Assembly: GCA_963821325.1 (NCBI GenBank)
Contig: CAWGDC010000001.1
Span: forward strand, 558,001 to 622,000
Origin: PALSA-555 sp963821325
Lineage (GTDB): Bacteria; Actinomycetota; Acidimicrobiia; IMCC26256; PALSA-555
DNA: 64,000 nucleotides
Reading direction: 5' to 3'
Shown: piece by piece, positions 35,417-44,346 of the stretch
Numbering within the stretch: position 1 is the stretch's first letter
How the letters are laid out: every line of letters begins with the position of its first letter
Program-made: the position numbers and the translations under genes
Notes under the pieces: generated by a model
What the model saw: the letters and a program-made list of their open reading frames with translations, nothing else
Told to the model about the DNA's origin: nothing
Database searches by the model: none

Positions 35417-36607
35417 GTGGTGGCGAACGCCGACCTGGTGGTCGTTGGGGCGGGGCCGGCCGGGACGGCAGCAGCGATGACGGCCCAGGCCCGCGGGCTC
35501 GACGTCGTGGTGTTCGACCGGGCGACGTTCCCCCGCGACAAGACGTGTGGCGACGGGCTGACCGCGGCGGCGTTGCGGCTGCTCGAGCGGCTGGGCGTCG
35601 ACGTGCCGGGTCTCCCGGCCGCGGGGGTGCGCACCGCGGTGGTCGTCGGACCCGATCGGTGGCAGGTCGAGCTGCCCCTCCCCACGTCAGGGCTCCACGC
35701 CGCGGTCGTGGCCCGCGCCGACCTCGACGCGGCGCTCGTGGCGCAGGCCCGTGCCGTCGGGGTTTCGGTGCACACCGCGGTCGGGGTGGACGGCGTGCAG
35801 GAGGATGCCGACGGCGTGGTCGTGCACACGAGCACGGGCGCGACGGTGCGCGCGGGCGCGCTCATCGCGGCGGACGGCCACTACTCGAGCGTGCGTCGCG
35901 CCCGCGGCGCGGCCCCGCCGGACCTCGGGACGTGGCACGCGGTGCGCCAGTACTTCTCGCACGTCGGCGACCCGCGGCTGTGGGTGCTCTTCGAGCGCGA
36001 CCTGCTGCCCGGGTACGCGTGGGTGTTCCCGCTGCCGGACGGCCGCGCCAACGTCGGGTTCGGCGTCTTGCGCGGCGCCGGCCACGACGGGCACACGCTC
36101 GCCGCGCTGTGGCCGGACCTGCTGACACGCGCGCCGATGCGGGCGGCGCTCGGCCCGCGCGCCGAGCCCGAGGGCCGCCACCGGGCCTGGCCGATCCCGA
36201 GCGGGTACGCGCCCGCCCGGCTGACCGACGGTCGGATCCTCTACGCGGGCGACGCGGCCGGAGTCGTCGACCCGATGACCGGCGAGGGGATCGCGCAGGC
36301 CATCGAGAGCGGCGCGCTCGCCGCGGAGGCGGTCGCCGGCGGCGGCGGCCCGCCGCGCGTCGCCGCCCGGTACCGGCGAGCGGTCCACGCCACGCTCGGC
36401 CGTGACCTGCGGTTCGCCGCGGTGCTGTCCCGGGTGCTGCGCTCGCCCGCGGGCGCCACCGCCGCGATCCGCGCCGCGGGCGCGACCGCGTGGACCCGCC
36501 GGCACTTCGCCCGGTGGATGTTCGAGGACTACCCGCGGGCCGCGGTGTTCACCCCCGACCGGTGGGGACCCCAGCTCTTCACGCCGCCGGGCGCGTACGC
36601 CGACTGA
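35417..36607 (+). CDS. Geranylgeranyl-reductase-family FAD oxidoreductase
   Basis: A 396-residue flavoprotein. It has an N-terminal Rossmann dinucleotide fold DLVVVGAGPAGTAAAMTA and the GGR-family motif FPRDKTCGDGLTAAALRLL. The second FAD motif is ILYAGDAAGVVDPMTGEGIA followed by QAIESG. Relatives reduce isoprenoid double bonds, for example mycobacterial MenJ on menaquinone or archaeal lipid GGRs. The polyprenyl substrate here is inferred. It is divergent from etfBA, so electron supply from ETF, as in FixC-like relatives, is conceivable. Its stop region TGACCGGTCA is a palindrome shared with the convergent alcohol dehydrogenase gene. Confidence 0.85.
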   Translation: MVANADLVVVGAGPAGTAAAMTAQARGLDVVVFDRATFPRDKTCGDGLTAAALRLLERLGVDVPGLPAAGVRTAVVVGPDRWQVELPLPTSGLHAAVVARADLDAALVAQARAVGVSVHTAVGVDGVQEDADGVVVHTSTGATVRAGALIAADGHYSSVRRARGAAPPDLGTWHAVRQYFSHVGDPRLWVLFERDLLPGYAWVFPLPDGRANVGFGVLRGAGHDGHTLAALWPDLLTRAPMRAALGPRAEPEGRHRAWPIPSGYAPARLTDGRILYAGDAAGVVDPMTGEGIAQAIESGALAAEAVAGGGGPPRVAARYRRAVHATLGRDLRFAAVLSRVLRSPAGATAAIRAAGATAWTRRHFARWMFEDYPRAAVFTPDRWGPQLFTPPGAYAD

Positions 36608-36611
36608 CCGG

Positions 36612-37658
36612 TCAGCGGCCGGCGAGGCGGGGCGGGCCGTCCGGCTCGACGAGGACCTTGACGTGCTGGTCGGCCCGGCCGAGCTGCTCGAAGGCATCGG
36701 CGACGCCGTCGAAGCCGACGCGCCCGGTCAGGAGCGGCGTCACGTCGAGCGTCCCGTCGGCAATGGCGTGCAGCGTCGCCGCGAACTCGTCGGGCTCGTA
36801 GGCGTACACGAACTGCAGCGTCAGCTCCTTCACCACGGCGAGCAGCGGGCGGATGCTGTCCGGCTGCATGCACACCCCGGTGACGATGACCCGGGTCCGG
36901 GGCGCGACGGTGGCGATGAGCTCGTCGAGGATCCCCGGCACCCCGACGGCCTCGAACACGACGACGGGGCGGCCCGCCGCGGCGCGGGCCACCGCAGCGG
37001 GTGTCGACTCCTCGAGCGGGTCGTGGACGACGTGCGCGCCGAGCGCCGCGGCGACGGCGCGTCGACCGGGTGAGAGGTCGCTCGCCACGATCGGCTCGAC
37101 GCCCTGCGCCCGCAGCCAGACGATGAGCGCGAGCCCGATCGGCCCGCAGCCGACGACCGCGGCGGCGTCACCGGGGGCGAGGCGCGCCTGATGGATGGCG
37201 TGGAGCGCCACCGCGAGCGGCTCGGTGAGCGCGGCGCGGCCGTCGTCGAGGCCGTTCGGGACGCGGAGGCACAGCGGCGCGGTGAGCACGAACCGCTCGC
37301 AGAACCCGGCGTAGTGGTCGTTGGAGAACCCGAGGGGCACGAGCGTCGGGCCGCGCACCAGATACGGGATCGACACCACGCGATCGCCGGGGGTGACGCC
37401 CGCGGCGTCGGCACCGAGCTCGAGCACCTCGGCGACCCACTCGTGGCCGAGGTAGTAGTCGCACTCCGGGCGAAACACGGCCGGGAGGTCCATCGCCGCC
37501 GCGACCGCCGGCAGCGCGTCGGCGTGCGCCAGCGTGTGCAGGTCACTGCCGCAGATGCCGCAGGCCCGCAGCGCGACGAGCACCTCGCCGGGCGCCGGTG
37601 TCGGCTCCGCGAGCTCCTCGACCACCAGGCCACCCCGGCGGGCGACCACGCCACGCAT
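36612..37658 (-). CDS. Zinc-dependent medium-chain alcohol dehydrogenase
   Basis: A 348-residue MDR enzyme. The catalytic zinc region has RACGICGSDLHTLAHAD and YYLGHEWVAEVLE, and the NAD-binding fold has AAAVVGCGPIGLALIVWLRA. The structural four-cysteine zinc loop of classical ADHs is not evident. It would oxidise an unknown alcohol or polyol with NAD(P). A TACGCT -10 box ends 6 nt before the ATG at 37658, which fixes the start at MRGVVARRGG. It is convergent with the GGR-family gene and divergent from the acyl-CoA dehydrogenase. Confidence 0.88.
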   Translation of the reverse strand: MRGVVARRGGLVVEELAEPTPAPGEVLVALRACGICGSDLHTLAHADALPAVAAAMDLPAVFRPECDYYLGHEWVAEVLELGADAAGVTPGDRVVSIPYLVRGPTLVPLGFSNDHYAGFCERFVLTAPLCLRVPNGLDDGRAALTEPLAVALHAIHQARLAPGDAAAVVGCGPIGLALIVWLRAQGVEPIVASDLSPGRRAVAAALGAHVVHDPLEESTPAAVARAAAGRPVVVFEAVGVPGILDELIATVAPRTRVIVTGVCMQPDSIRPLLAVVKELTLQFVYAYEPDEFAATLHAIADGTLDVTPLLTGRVGFDGVADAFEQLGRADQHVKVLVEPDGPPRLAGR

Positions 37659-37664
37659 CGGCGC

Positions 37665-37670
37665 AGCGTA
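37665..37670 (-). promoter_or_regulatory. Leaderless -10 box of the alcohol dehydrogenase gene
   Basis: TACGCT (minus strand) ends 6 nt before ATG 37658. Confidence 0.5.
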
Positions 37671-37718
37671 CGTGGCATCGGCTTGACCGGGGCCGCCGGC
37701 CCCACGACACTCGGCGAC

Positions 37719-38957
37719 ATGTCGATCGACTTCACCCTGCCCCCCGACGTCGAGGAGGTGCGCCGCCGGGTCCGCGAGTTCATGGACACCGAGGTGCGGC
37801 CCGCCGAGGAGAAGCTGTACGCCAACGCCCCGGACGGGGAGCCGAACCGCCGCGACGTCGTGGCGATGATCGTCGAGTTGCGCCAACGCGCGCGGGACTG
37901 CGGGGTGTGGCTGCCCCACATGCCGGTCGAGTGGGGCGGGCTCGGCCTCGGGATCACCGCGATGGCGTTCGTGTCGGCTGAGGCGGCGCGCACCAACTTC
38001 GGGCCGTTCGTGCTGAACGCCCAGGCCCCCGACGAGGGCAACCAGCACACCCTGCTGCACCACGCCACCCCCGACCAGCAGGAGCGCTACCTCAAGCCGC
38101 TCCTCGAGGGTCGGGTCCGGTCGTGCTTCGCGATGACCGAACCCGAGGTCGCGGGATCCGACCCCACCGGGATCCGCACCACCGCCGTCCTCGACGGCGA
38201 CGAGTGGGTCGTGAACGGCCACAAGTGGTTCATCTCCGGAGCGCGCGGCGCCGGCTTCGCGATCCTGATCGCCAAGACCGACCCCGACGCCGACCCGCCG
38301 CAGGCGAGCAACACCGCGTTCCTCGTCGACCTCCCCGCCGACGGGTGGGAGGTGGTGCGCGACGTGGAGACGATGGCCGGGCACGGCAACCACTGCGAGA
38401 TCCGGATCACCGACCTGCGGGTCCCGAACGCCAACGTGCTCGGCGGTCGCGGCAACGGCCACCTGCTCGGCCAGGCGCGACTCGGACCGGCCCGCCTGGC
38501 CCACTGCATGCGCTGGATCGGCCAGATCGAGACCGCGCTCGAGCTGCTCGTCGACCGGGCCGAGCACCGCCAGCTGCACGGGGAGCCGCTCGCGGAGAAG
38601 CAGGCGATCCAGTGGATGATGGCCGACTCGGCGATGGAGCTGTACACCGCGAAGCTGATGGTGCTCCACGCGGCGTACAAGATCGAGCACGGCCTCCCGT
38701 TCCGCCAGGAGGTCAGCTTCGCCAAGCATCACGTGGCGAACACGCTGTGGCGGGTCGTGGACCGTGCCGTCCAGGTGCACGGCGCGCTCGGCTACTCGAG
38801 CGACACGCCCCTCGAGCGGATGCTGCGCCACGCCCGCTCCGCTCGCCTCGTCGACGGCGCCGACGAGGTGCACCAGGCGCTGCTGGCCCGCAACGTGCGC
38901 GCCGCCTACGCCGACACCGGCTCGGTGGCCGCCGCGACCGGCGACCTCGACCTCTGA
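37719..38957 (+). CDS. Acyl-CoA dehydrogenase
   Basis: A 412-residue FAD enzyme introducing the alpha-beta double bond into acyl-CoA and passing electrons to ETF. The N-terminal helical domain reads MSIDFTLPPDVEEVRRRVRE. FAD and substrate segments follow: CFAMTEPEVAGSDPTGIRT, EWVVNGHKWFISGARGAGF. C-terminal helices carry KHHVANTLWRVVDRAVQVHG, ALGYSSDTPLERMLRHAR and DGADEVHQALLARN. It resembles long-chain or ACAD11-like groups; chain specificity is unknown. Intact. Confidence 0.9.
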   Translation: MSIDFTLPPDVEEVRRRVREFMDTEVRPAEEKLYANAPDGEPNRRDVVAMIVELRQRARDCGVWLPHMPVEWGGLGLGITAMAFVSAEAARTNFGPFVLNAQAPDEGNQHTLLHHATPDQQERYLKPLLEGRVRSCFAMTEPEVAGSDPTGIRTTAVLDGDEWVVNGHKWFISGARGAGFAILIAKTDPDADPPQASNTAFLVDLPADGWEVVRDVETMAGHGNHCEIRITDLRVPNANVLGGRGNGHLLGQARLGPARLAHCMRWIGQIETALELLVDRAEHRQLHGEPLAEKQAIQWMMADSAMELYTAKLMVLHAAYKIEHGLPFRQEVSFAKHHVANTLWRVVDRAVQVHGALGYSSDTPLERMLRHARSARLVDGADEVHQALLARNVRAAYADTGSVAAATGDLDL

Positions 38958-38983
38958 CCCCACGCTCGAGGCGACCGAGTCCC

Positions 38984-38989
38984 TACACT
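38984..38989 (+). promoter_or_regulatory. Leaderless -10 box of the putative oxygenase gene
   Basis: TACACT ends 8 nt before GTG 38998. Confidence 0.5.
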
Positions 38990-38997
38990 CGCGGGTT

Positions 38998-39714
38998 GTG
39001 ACCCCAACCGCGGAGCTGCTCCGCTCGTCGTTGCCGACGCCGCACTGGTCGACGGACATCCCGCTGCGCACCCCGCATCCACGGCCCGCGGCGCTCGCGG
39101 CGCGGGGCGTCGTCGTGCTGCGCGACCTCCACCCGCCCATCGACGAGTCGGAGTACCTCGACCTCGAGTACATGGACTGGAAGAGCGGCGGGGACACGAA
39201 CTTCGCGCCGATCGCGACCGCCGACGGCGAGCTCGACTGCCGCGGGTTCTGGAAGCCGGGCGACGAGCGACCGGACCGGGGTGGCCGCTGGACGGTGAAC
39301 GCGGCGCGCTGCCCGAGCATCGTCCGCCAGGTCGAGGCGGTCGGCGCCGACTTCGGGCGGGTGCGGGTCATCCGCCTCGAGCCGCAGCGCTACGAGGACG
39401 CGCTGCGCCACATCCACCGGGACGACAACAACCGCTTCAACCCGGACGACGAGGGATGGGTGGTGCGCAGCTGGCTGGAGCTCACCGACAACCCGGACAG
39501 CTTCATGGTGCTCATGGAGCAGGGCGCCGACGGGCTTCCCGACCCGGCGACCGAGGTGCACGTCTCGTTGCAGCGCGGCTCCCGGTTCGTCGTCGACACC
39601 CAGCGGCTCTGGCACGTCGTCTGCCATCCCGGGACGAGCACCCGCTACGCGCTGATCTCGAGCTTCACGGCCAGCCCGAACCTCGACGCGTGGATCGCCG
39701 CCGAGCGCCGCTGA
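38998..39714 (+). CDS. Putative Fe(II)/2-oxoglutarate dioxygenase, AspH-like
   Basis: A 238-residue protein without a clear named family. The second half has a jelly-roll metal triad pattern: HxD in LRHIHRDDNNRFNP (near residue 140), a distal His in DTQRLWHVVCHPG and a following Arg in STRYALISSF that could bind 2-oxoglutarate. This resembles aspartyl/asparaginyl beta-hydroxylase-like and cupin-type oxygenases. The N-terminal part (IDESEYLDLEYMDWKSGG) is lineage-specific. Cytoplasmic. It lies between an acyl-CoA dehydrogenase and an LLM oxidoreductase; the substrate is unknown. Confidence 0.6.
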   Translation: MTPTAELLRSSLPTPHWSTDIPLRTPHPRPAALAARGVVVLRDLHPPIDESEYLDLEYMDWKSGGDTNFAPIATADGELDCRGFWKPGDERPDRGGRWTVNAARCPSIVRQVEAVGADFGRVRVIRLEPQRYEDALRHIHRDDNNRFNPDDEGWVVRSWLELTDNPDSFMVLMEQGADGLPDPATEVHVSLQRGSRFVVDTQRLWHVVCHPGTSTRYALISSFTASPNLDAWIAAERR

Positions 39715-39738
39715 GCGCCCGCGGCTGAACCGGCGAAC

Positions 39739-40893
39739 GTGCGCTTCGGGATCTTCCTCGCCCCGTTCCACGACGTGGGGCAGAGCCCGACCGTCGCGTT
39801 GGAGCGCGACCTCGACCTGCTCGTGCACCTGGATCGGCTCGGCTTCGACGAGGCGTGGGTCGGCGAGCACCACTCGGGCGGCTTCGAGCTGATCGCCTCC
39901 CCGGAGGTGTTCCTCGCCGTCGCGGCCGAGCGCACGCAGCATCTCCGCCTCGGCAGCGGCGTGAACTCGCTGCCGTACCACCAGCCGCTGCTGCTCGCCG
40001 ACCGGTTCGTGCTGCTGGACCATCTCACCCGCGGGCGCGTGATGCTGGGCTGCGGGCCGGGCCAGCTGACCTCCGACGCGTCGATGCTCGGCATCCCGTC
40101 CGATCGGCAGCGCCCGCGGATGGACGAGGCCCTCGAGGCGATCGTGCGGCTCCTGGCCGGCGAGATCGTGACGATGCGCACCGACTGGTTCACCCTCGAC
40201 GAGGCGCGCCTGCAGCTCCGCCCGTACTCGCCGGACGGCCTCGAGCTCGCCGTCGCCGCGACGCTGTCACCCGCGGGGCCACGCGCCGCGGGACGGTACG
40301 GGCTGGGGCTGCTCTCGGTGGGGGCGACGACCGAGATCGGCTTCGACGTGCTCGCCGCCCACTGGGACGTGATGGAGGCGCGGGCCGCCGAGTTCGGCCA
40401 GCGCGCCGACCGGTCCCGCTGGCGGCTGGTCGGGCCGATGCACCTCGCCGAGACGAAGGAGCAAGCGCGACGCGACGTCGAGTTCGGGATCGTCGAGTTC
40501 GGTCGCTACTTCCGTCACGTCCTGCCCACGAGCCCGGTCGGCGACGCCGACGACCTCGCCGGGATCCTCGAGCACTGCGACCGCTCCGGCTTCGCGGTGA
40601 TCGGCACTCCCGACGACGCCATCGCCCAGATCGAGCGGCTCGAACGCCAGTCCGGCGGGTTCGGGACGTTCCTGCTGTTCGGGCACGAGTGGGCCGACCC
40701 GGCGGCGACCCGGCACAGCTACGAGCTGTTCGCCCGCTACGTCGCCCCCCACTTCCAGGGTCAGCTCGACCCGATCCGGTCGTCGTACGACTGGATCGCG
40801 GGCAGCGAGGGCCGCTTCGTGCAGGCGGCGTCGAACGCCATCACGAAGGCGATCGAGGACCACGCCGCCGAGCGGGCCGGCCGCGGCGGCTGA
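39739..40893 (+). CDS. LLM-class flavin-dependent monooxygenase, limonene-monooxygenase-like
   Basis: A 384-residue luciferase-like enzyme of the longer group: VRFGIFLAPFHDVGQSPTVA, FDEAWVGEHHSGGFELIASP, the NSLPYHQPLLLADRFVLLD block and GRVMLGCGPGQLTSDASMLG. The HHSGG and PYHQP motifs resemble FMN-dependent monooxygenases of the LimB type rather than short F420 reductases. It would oxygenate a hydrophobic substrate with FMNH2 supplied by a reductase not seen nearby. It starts at GTG 24 bp after the putative dioxygenase gene and may be co-transcribed with it. Confidence 0.84.
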   Translation: MRFGIFLAPFHDVGQSPTVALERDLDLLVHLDRLGFDEAWVGEHHSGGFELIASPEVFLAVAAERTQHLRLGSGVNSLPYHQPLLLADRFVLLDHLTRGRVMLGCGPGQLTSDASMLGIPSDRQRPRMDEALEAIVRLLAGEIVTMRTDWFTLDEARLQLRPYSPDGLELAVAATLSPAGPRAAGRYGLGLLSVGATTEIGFDVLAAHWDVMEARAAEFGQRADRSRWRLVGPMHLAETKEQARRDVEFGIVEFGRYFRHVLPTSPVGDADDLAGILEHCDRSGFAVIGTPDDAIAQIERLERQSGGFGTFLLFGHEWADPAATRHSYELFARYVAPHFQGQLDPIRSSYDWIAGSEGRFVQAASNAITKAIEDHAAERAGRGG

Positions 40894-40899
40894 CGCCGG

Positions 40900-41340
40900 T
40901 CATCGCTCGACCGGGGGCGGCTCGACGTCGCGGTGCACCGGGGACCCGTGATGGTTCACCATCCGCCACCGCCCGTCGCCCCGCACGAACACGTTCGTGG
41001 TCGCGACCCGAGCCCCCGCCAGCTCCTCCGCACCGCCCCCCGCTGAGCCCGCGGACTGCAGGATGTTCTCGTCGAGGGTGACCATCGCGACGTCACCCTC
41101 GACGAGGACCTCCTCGTCGGTCAGCACGAACTGGATGAACGGCGTCGCCGAGAAGATCGCCTGCCACGACCCGGCGACGCGTGCCCAGCCATGCAGCGTC
41201 GGCCAGCCGGGGTGCGTCACCCGCGCCCGGTCGGAGCGCTCCCACACCTCGGCCATCGCGTCGAGGTCGCCCGACTCGAACGCGGCGTAGAACGACGCGT
41301 TCGCGGCGCGCACGTCGTCATCGTCGGTCACGCCGAGCAT
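40900..41340 (-). CDS. SnoaL/NTF2-like protein
   Basis: A 146-residue cone-fold protein: DDDVRAANASFYAAFESGDL followed by DAMAEVWERSDRARVTHPGW, the actinobacterial SnoaL-3/DUF4440-type beginning, then VATTNVFVRGDGRWRMVNHH and GSPVHRD. Such proteins are ligand-binding or isomerase-like, and no catalytic assignment is possible. ATG at 41340. It is convergent with the LLM gene with only 6 bp between stops. Confidence 0.82.
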   Translation of the reverse strand: MLGVTDDDDVRAANASFYAAFESGDLDAMAEVWERSDRARVTHPGWPTLHGWARVAGSWQAIFSATPFIQFVLTDEEVLVEGDVAMVTLDENILQSAGSAGGGAEELAGARVATTNVFVRGDGRWRMVNHHGSPVHRDVEPPPVER

Positions 41341-41516
41341 GATGGCGGCCCATCCCGACCGTGTCGACCGCGAGGGTGCCCGCGGGTGCCGTCCACCTCG
41401 ACCGGTACGGACGGGGTGGCAGCGGCTCGCCGGTCGTGCTCGCACACGCCCGGCGTTCACGGCCGCGTCGGGGACCCGCCCGCCACGCGGCTCGTCAACG
41501 CGGCGGCGCTGACCTC

Positions 41517-42913
41517 TCAGCTCGCCGCGGCGCCTGGCGCCGGGCGTCGTCTCGGTGGGCGCGACGAGCCGTCGGGATCGCCGTCCCCGCTCGGCGGCTC
41601 CCCCTCGGACACGGCCGCCTCGTCGCGGGAGCGACGGAACGCGCCCTCCCGCTGGCGTTGGGTCTCGATCATCGAGATCCGGCTGGTGAGGAACAAGGCG
41701 ACGAGCGACGCGAGCAGCACCGGCGGCAGGAGCCGCAGCCCGGCGATCTCGGCGACGACGAGCGTCGACCCGAGCGGGGTCTTCGTCACCCCGACGACCG
41801 TCGCGGCCATCAGCGCCGCCATCGCGACCTCGCGGTGCACCCCGAGCCAGTCGTGGCTCACCGCCCCCAACGCCGCGCCGATGAAGAACATCGGGATGAT
41901 GAACCCGCCGCGCCAACCCGACGAGAGGATCATCGACGACGCCACGAGCTTGACGATCACCCCCACGACCAGCGTGGCCGCGACGACCTTGGCGGCGGAC
42001 GCGACCGACTGCACCTGCCCCTCCCCGAACGTGAGGGCGTACGGGCTCGCGAAGGCGAGCCCGCCGAGCGCCAGCCCGCCGACCGCGGGACGGACGAGGA
42101 CCGGCAGCGCCCGGAACACGCGCCGCCACAGCTTCGAGAGGTACGTGAACGCGGCCGCGACCACCGCGCCGACACAGCCGGCGCCGATCCCCACCGCCAG
42201 GTCGAGCGCGCTCGAGCCCGCCCACCGTCGGGAAGTGCCAGATCGGCGCGGAACCCGAGCCCGGTGATGCCGATCGACACGACCCAGCCCGACAGCGCGC
42301 CCAGCGCGGCGGGCAGCAGCGCCTCGTAGTACTGCAGGCCCCGCCGATGCAGGATCTCGAGGGCGAACACCCCTGACCCGATCGGCGCGCCGAACAGCAC
42401 GGCGAAGCCGGCCGCCATCCCGGTGATCGTGAGCACCCGGCTCTCCGAGACCCCGAGCCCTCGCCGCCGCGAGATCCAGCTGCCGATCGACCCGGTGGTC
42501 TGGACCAGCGGCGCCTCCGGACCGGCGGGACCCCCGGACGCGATCCCGAGCAGGGACACGGGGATCAGGGATCGCAGGTCCGTGATGTCCGACCGCGCGC
42601 CGGTGACGTGGATGTTGTCGACGAGCAGCTCGACGTCGCCCGGGTTGCCCAACGTCAGCGTCAGCAGGCCGATCAGCGCGCCGATGCCGGTCAGAACGGC
42701 CAGGTCGATCGGCTGGGTGAACTGGGACGGGCCGAGCACATGGCTCAACCCGCGCATCGCCTCGACGTAGCCGGCACCGGCCAACCCGCACGCGAGGCCC
42801 ACGGCAACCACCAGACACCACCACCGGGCGCTCTCCCCGATGATGAGCGAGGCGAAGCCGGCAGGCGGTGCGGGCGTGCGGGCGCGCCGACGACGGCTCC
42901 CGAACCAGGGCAT
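41517..42913 (-). CDS. ClC-family chloride channel/transporter, one frame break
   Basis: About 465 residues with ten or more hydrophobic segments. The ClC ion-path motif is IASGGPAGPEAPLVQTTGSI, whose Glu corresponds to the gating glutamate. Next come GMAAGFAVLFGAPIGSGVFA and, after a frame change near 42228 (one base missing), TLVVGVIVKLVASSMILSSG, WRGGFIIPMFFIGAALG and the final helix VGVTKTPLGSTLVVAEIAGL. The C-terminus is short and hydrophilic and lacks CBS domains. It mediates Cl- flux or Cl-/H+ exchange. A TATCCT -10 box ends 7 nt before the ATG. The 176 bp downstream contain nothing recognisable. Confidence 0.88.
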
Positions 42914-42920
42914 TCCAACC

Positions 42921-42926
42921 AGGATA
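42921..42926 (-). promoter_or_regulatory. Leaderless -10 box of the ClC gene
   Basis: TATCCT (minus strand) ends 7 nt before ATG 42913. Confidence 0.5.
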
Positions 42927-42970
42927 CGACGTGGTGCGGGACGCGACCCGGTTCGGCGACCGCGCCGGCG

Positions 42971-44218
42971 TCAGCCGATGACGCCGCTCGCCCGCAACCG
43001 CGCGAGCTCCGCGTCGTCGAGCCCGAGCTCGGCGCGCAGCACCTCGTCGGTGTGCTCACCGACCCACGGCACACGCGTCTCGGGTCCTTCGGCGACCTTC
43101 GTGAGCTTCACCGGGTTCCCCGGCATCAGGTAGGGCGGCTCACCGTCGGTGCGGGGCACCTCCACCAGCATGTGACGCGCCGCGACGTGCGGGTCGTCGA
43201 TCACGTCGGGCGCGGTGTTGACCGGCCCCGCGGCGATGCCCGCCTCGTTCAGCTCGCGCGCGGCGTCGAGCTTCGTCTTCCCGGCCGCCCACCCCTCGAT
43301 CGCGGGGCGGATCACATCCTCGAGGTGGACGCGCCAGCCCTCCCGCGTCGCGAAGCGCGGGTCGTCGAGCCAGCCGGGCTCGCCGATCATCTTGGCGAGC
43401 CGCTCGAACTGGTGCTCCCGTCCGACCTGCACGACGAACCAGCCGTCCCGCGCACGGAACCCGTCCATGATCAGCAGCGGACCGAGCCCGCCGGGTCGCA
43501 GTCCCATCGACCAGAAGTTCGTGACGAGGTCGGTCATGGCGACGACCGCGTCGAGCATCGCGACGTCGACGTACTGGCCCTCCCCGGTCTGGTCGCGGTG
43601 CGCGCAGCGCCGCGAGCGTCCCGATGACGGCGAACATGGCGCTCGAGATGTCGCCGAGCGCGCCCACGGGCCCGACGATCGGCGGCTGGTCGGGCGCCTG
43701 CTTGAACGAGTAGATGCCCGACATCGCCTCGACGATCGGCGCGTACGCCGCCCACGAGTCGTACGGCGACGCCACGGTGTTCCCGAACCCCGACACCGAC
43801 ACGTAGATCAGCGCGCGGGTACCGCGCCGCGAGGTCCTCGTAGCCGAGGCCCATCCGGGCCATCGTGCCCGGCTTGAAGTTCTCGGCGACGACGTCGTAG
43901 TGGCCGGCGAGCGCCAGGAACAGGTCGCGTCCCTCGGGTGCTTTGAGGTCGATCCCGACGCTGCGCTTGCTCAGGTTGTTGCGCAGGAACGTGGCGCCCG
44001 CCCGGCGGCCCGTCGGGTCGGTCATCGCCGGCAACGCGCCACGGCCCGACTCGCCGTCACCCGGATGCTCGACCTTCACCACCTCGGCACCGAGGCGGGC
44101 CAGCAGCTGGGTGCCGAACGGGCAGCGCCTGCATCTGCTCCGCGGCCAGGACCCGGATCCCGTCGAGCGGCTTGCCGTACCGCACGGCGTCGGCGTTCGC
44201 GACGTCGCCCAGCTTCAT
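42971..44218 (-). CDS. CaiB/BaiF family CoA-transferase, three frame breaks
   Basis: About 415 residues, a type III CoA-transferase. The order is MKLGDVANADAVRYGKPLDG, LLARLGAEVVKVEHPGDGES, FLRNNLSKRSVGIDLKAPEG, FKPGTMARMGLGYEDL, VSGFGNTVASPYDSWAAYAP, GPVGALGDISSAMFAVIGTL and a C-terminal VGEHTDEVLRAELGL. The Asp of SPYDSW may be the catalytic carboxylate position. It transfers CoA between unknown carboxylic acids. Frame changes are near 44122, 43815 and 43605. It is divergent from the HMG-CoA-synthase-like/thiolase pair, suggesting a common pathway. Confidence 0.83.
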
Positions 44219-44289
44219 CGCCGCCCTCCTGGCCATGTGTCTCGGTGCACCGGCGCATCGTAGAGGGACGGGTCGGCGGGCCCGGCGGG

Positions 44290-44295
44290 TAACCT
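44290..44295 (+). promoter_or_regulatory. Candidate -10 box for the HMGCS-like/thiolase operon
   Basis: TAACCT lies 51 nt before ATG 44347, giving a leader of about 45 nt. The leader contains no strong Shine-Dalgarno other than GAGG. Confidence 0.35.
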
Positions 44296-44346
44296 CGCCG
44301 CGGCACACGGCGTCGGCACGAGCCGAGCCGAACCAACGAGGTGGCC

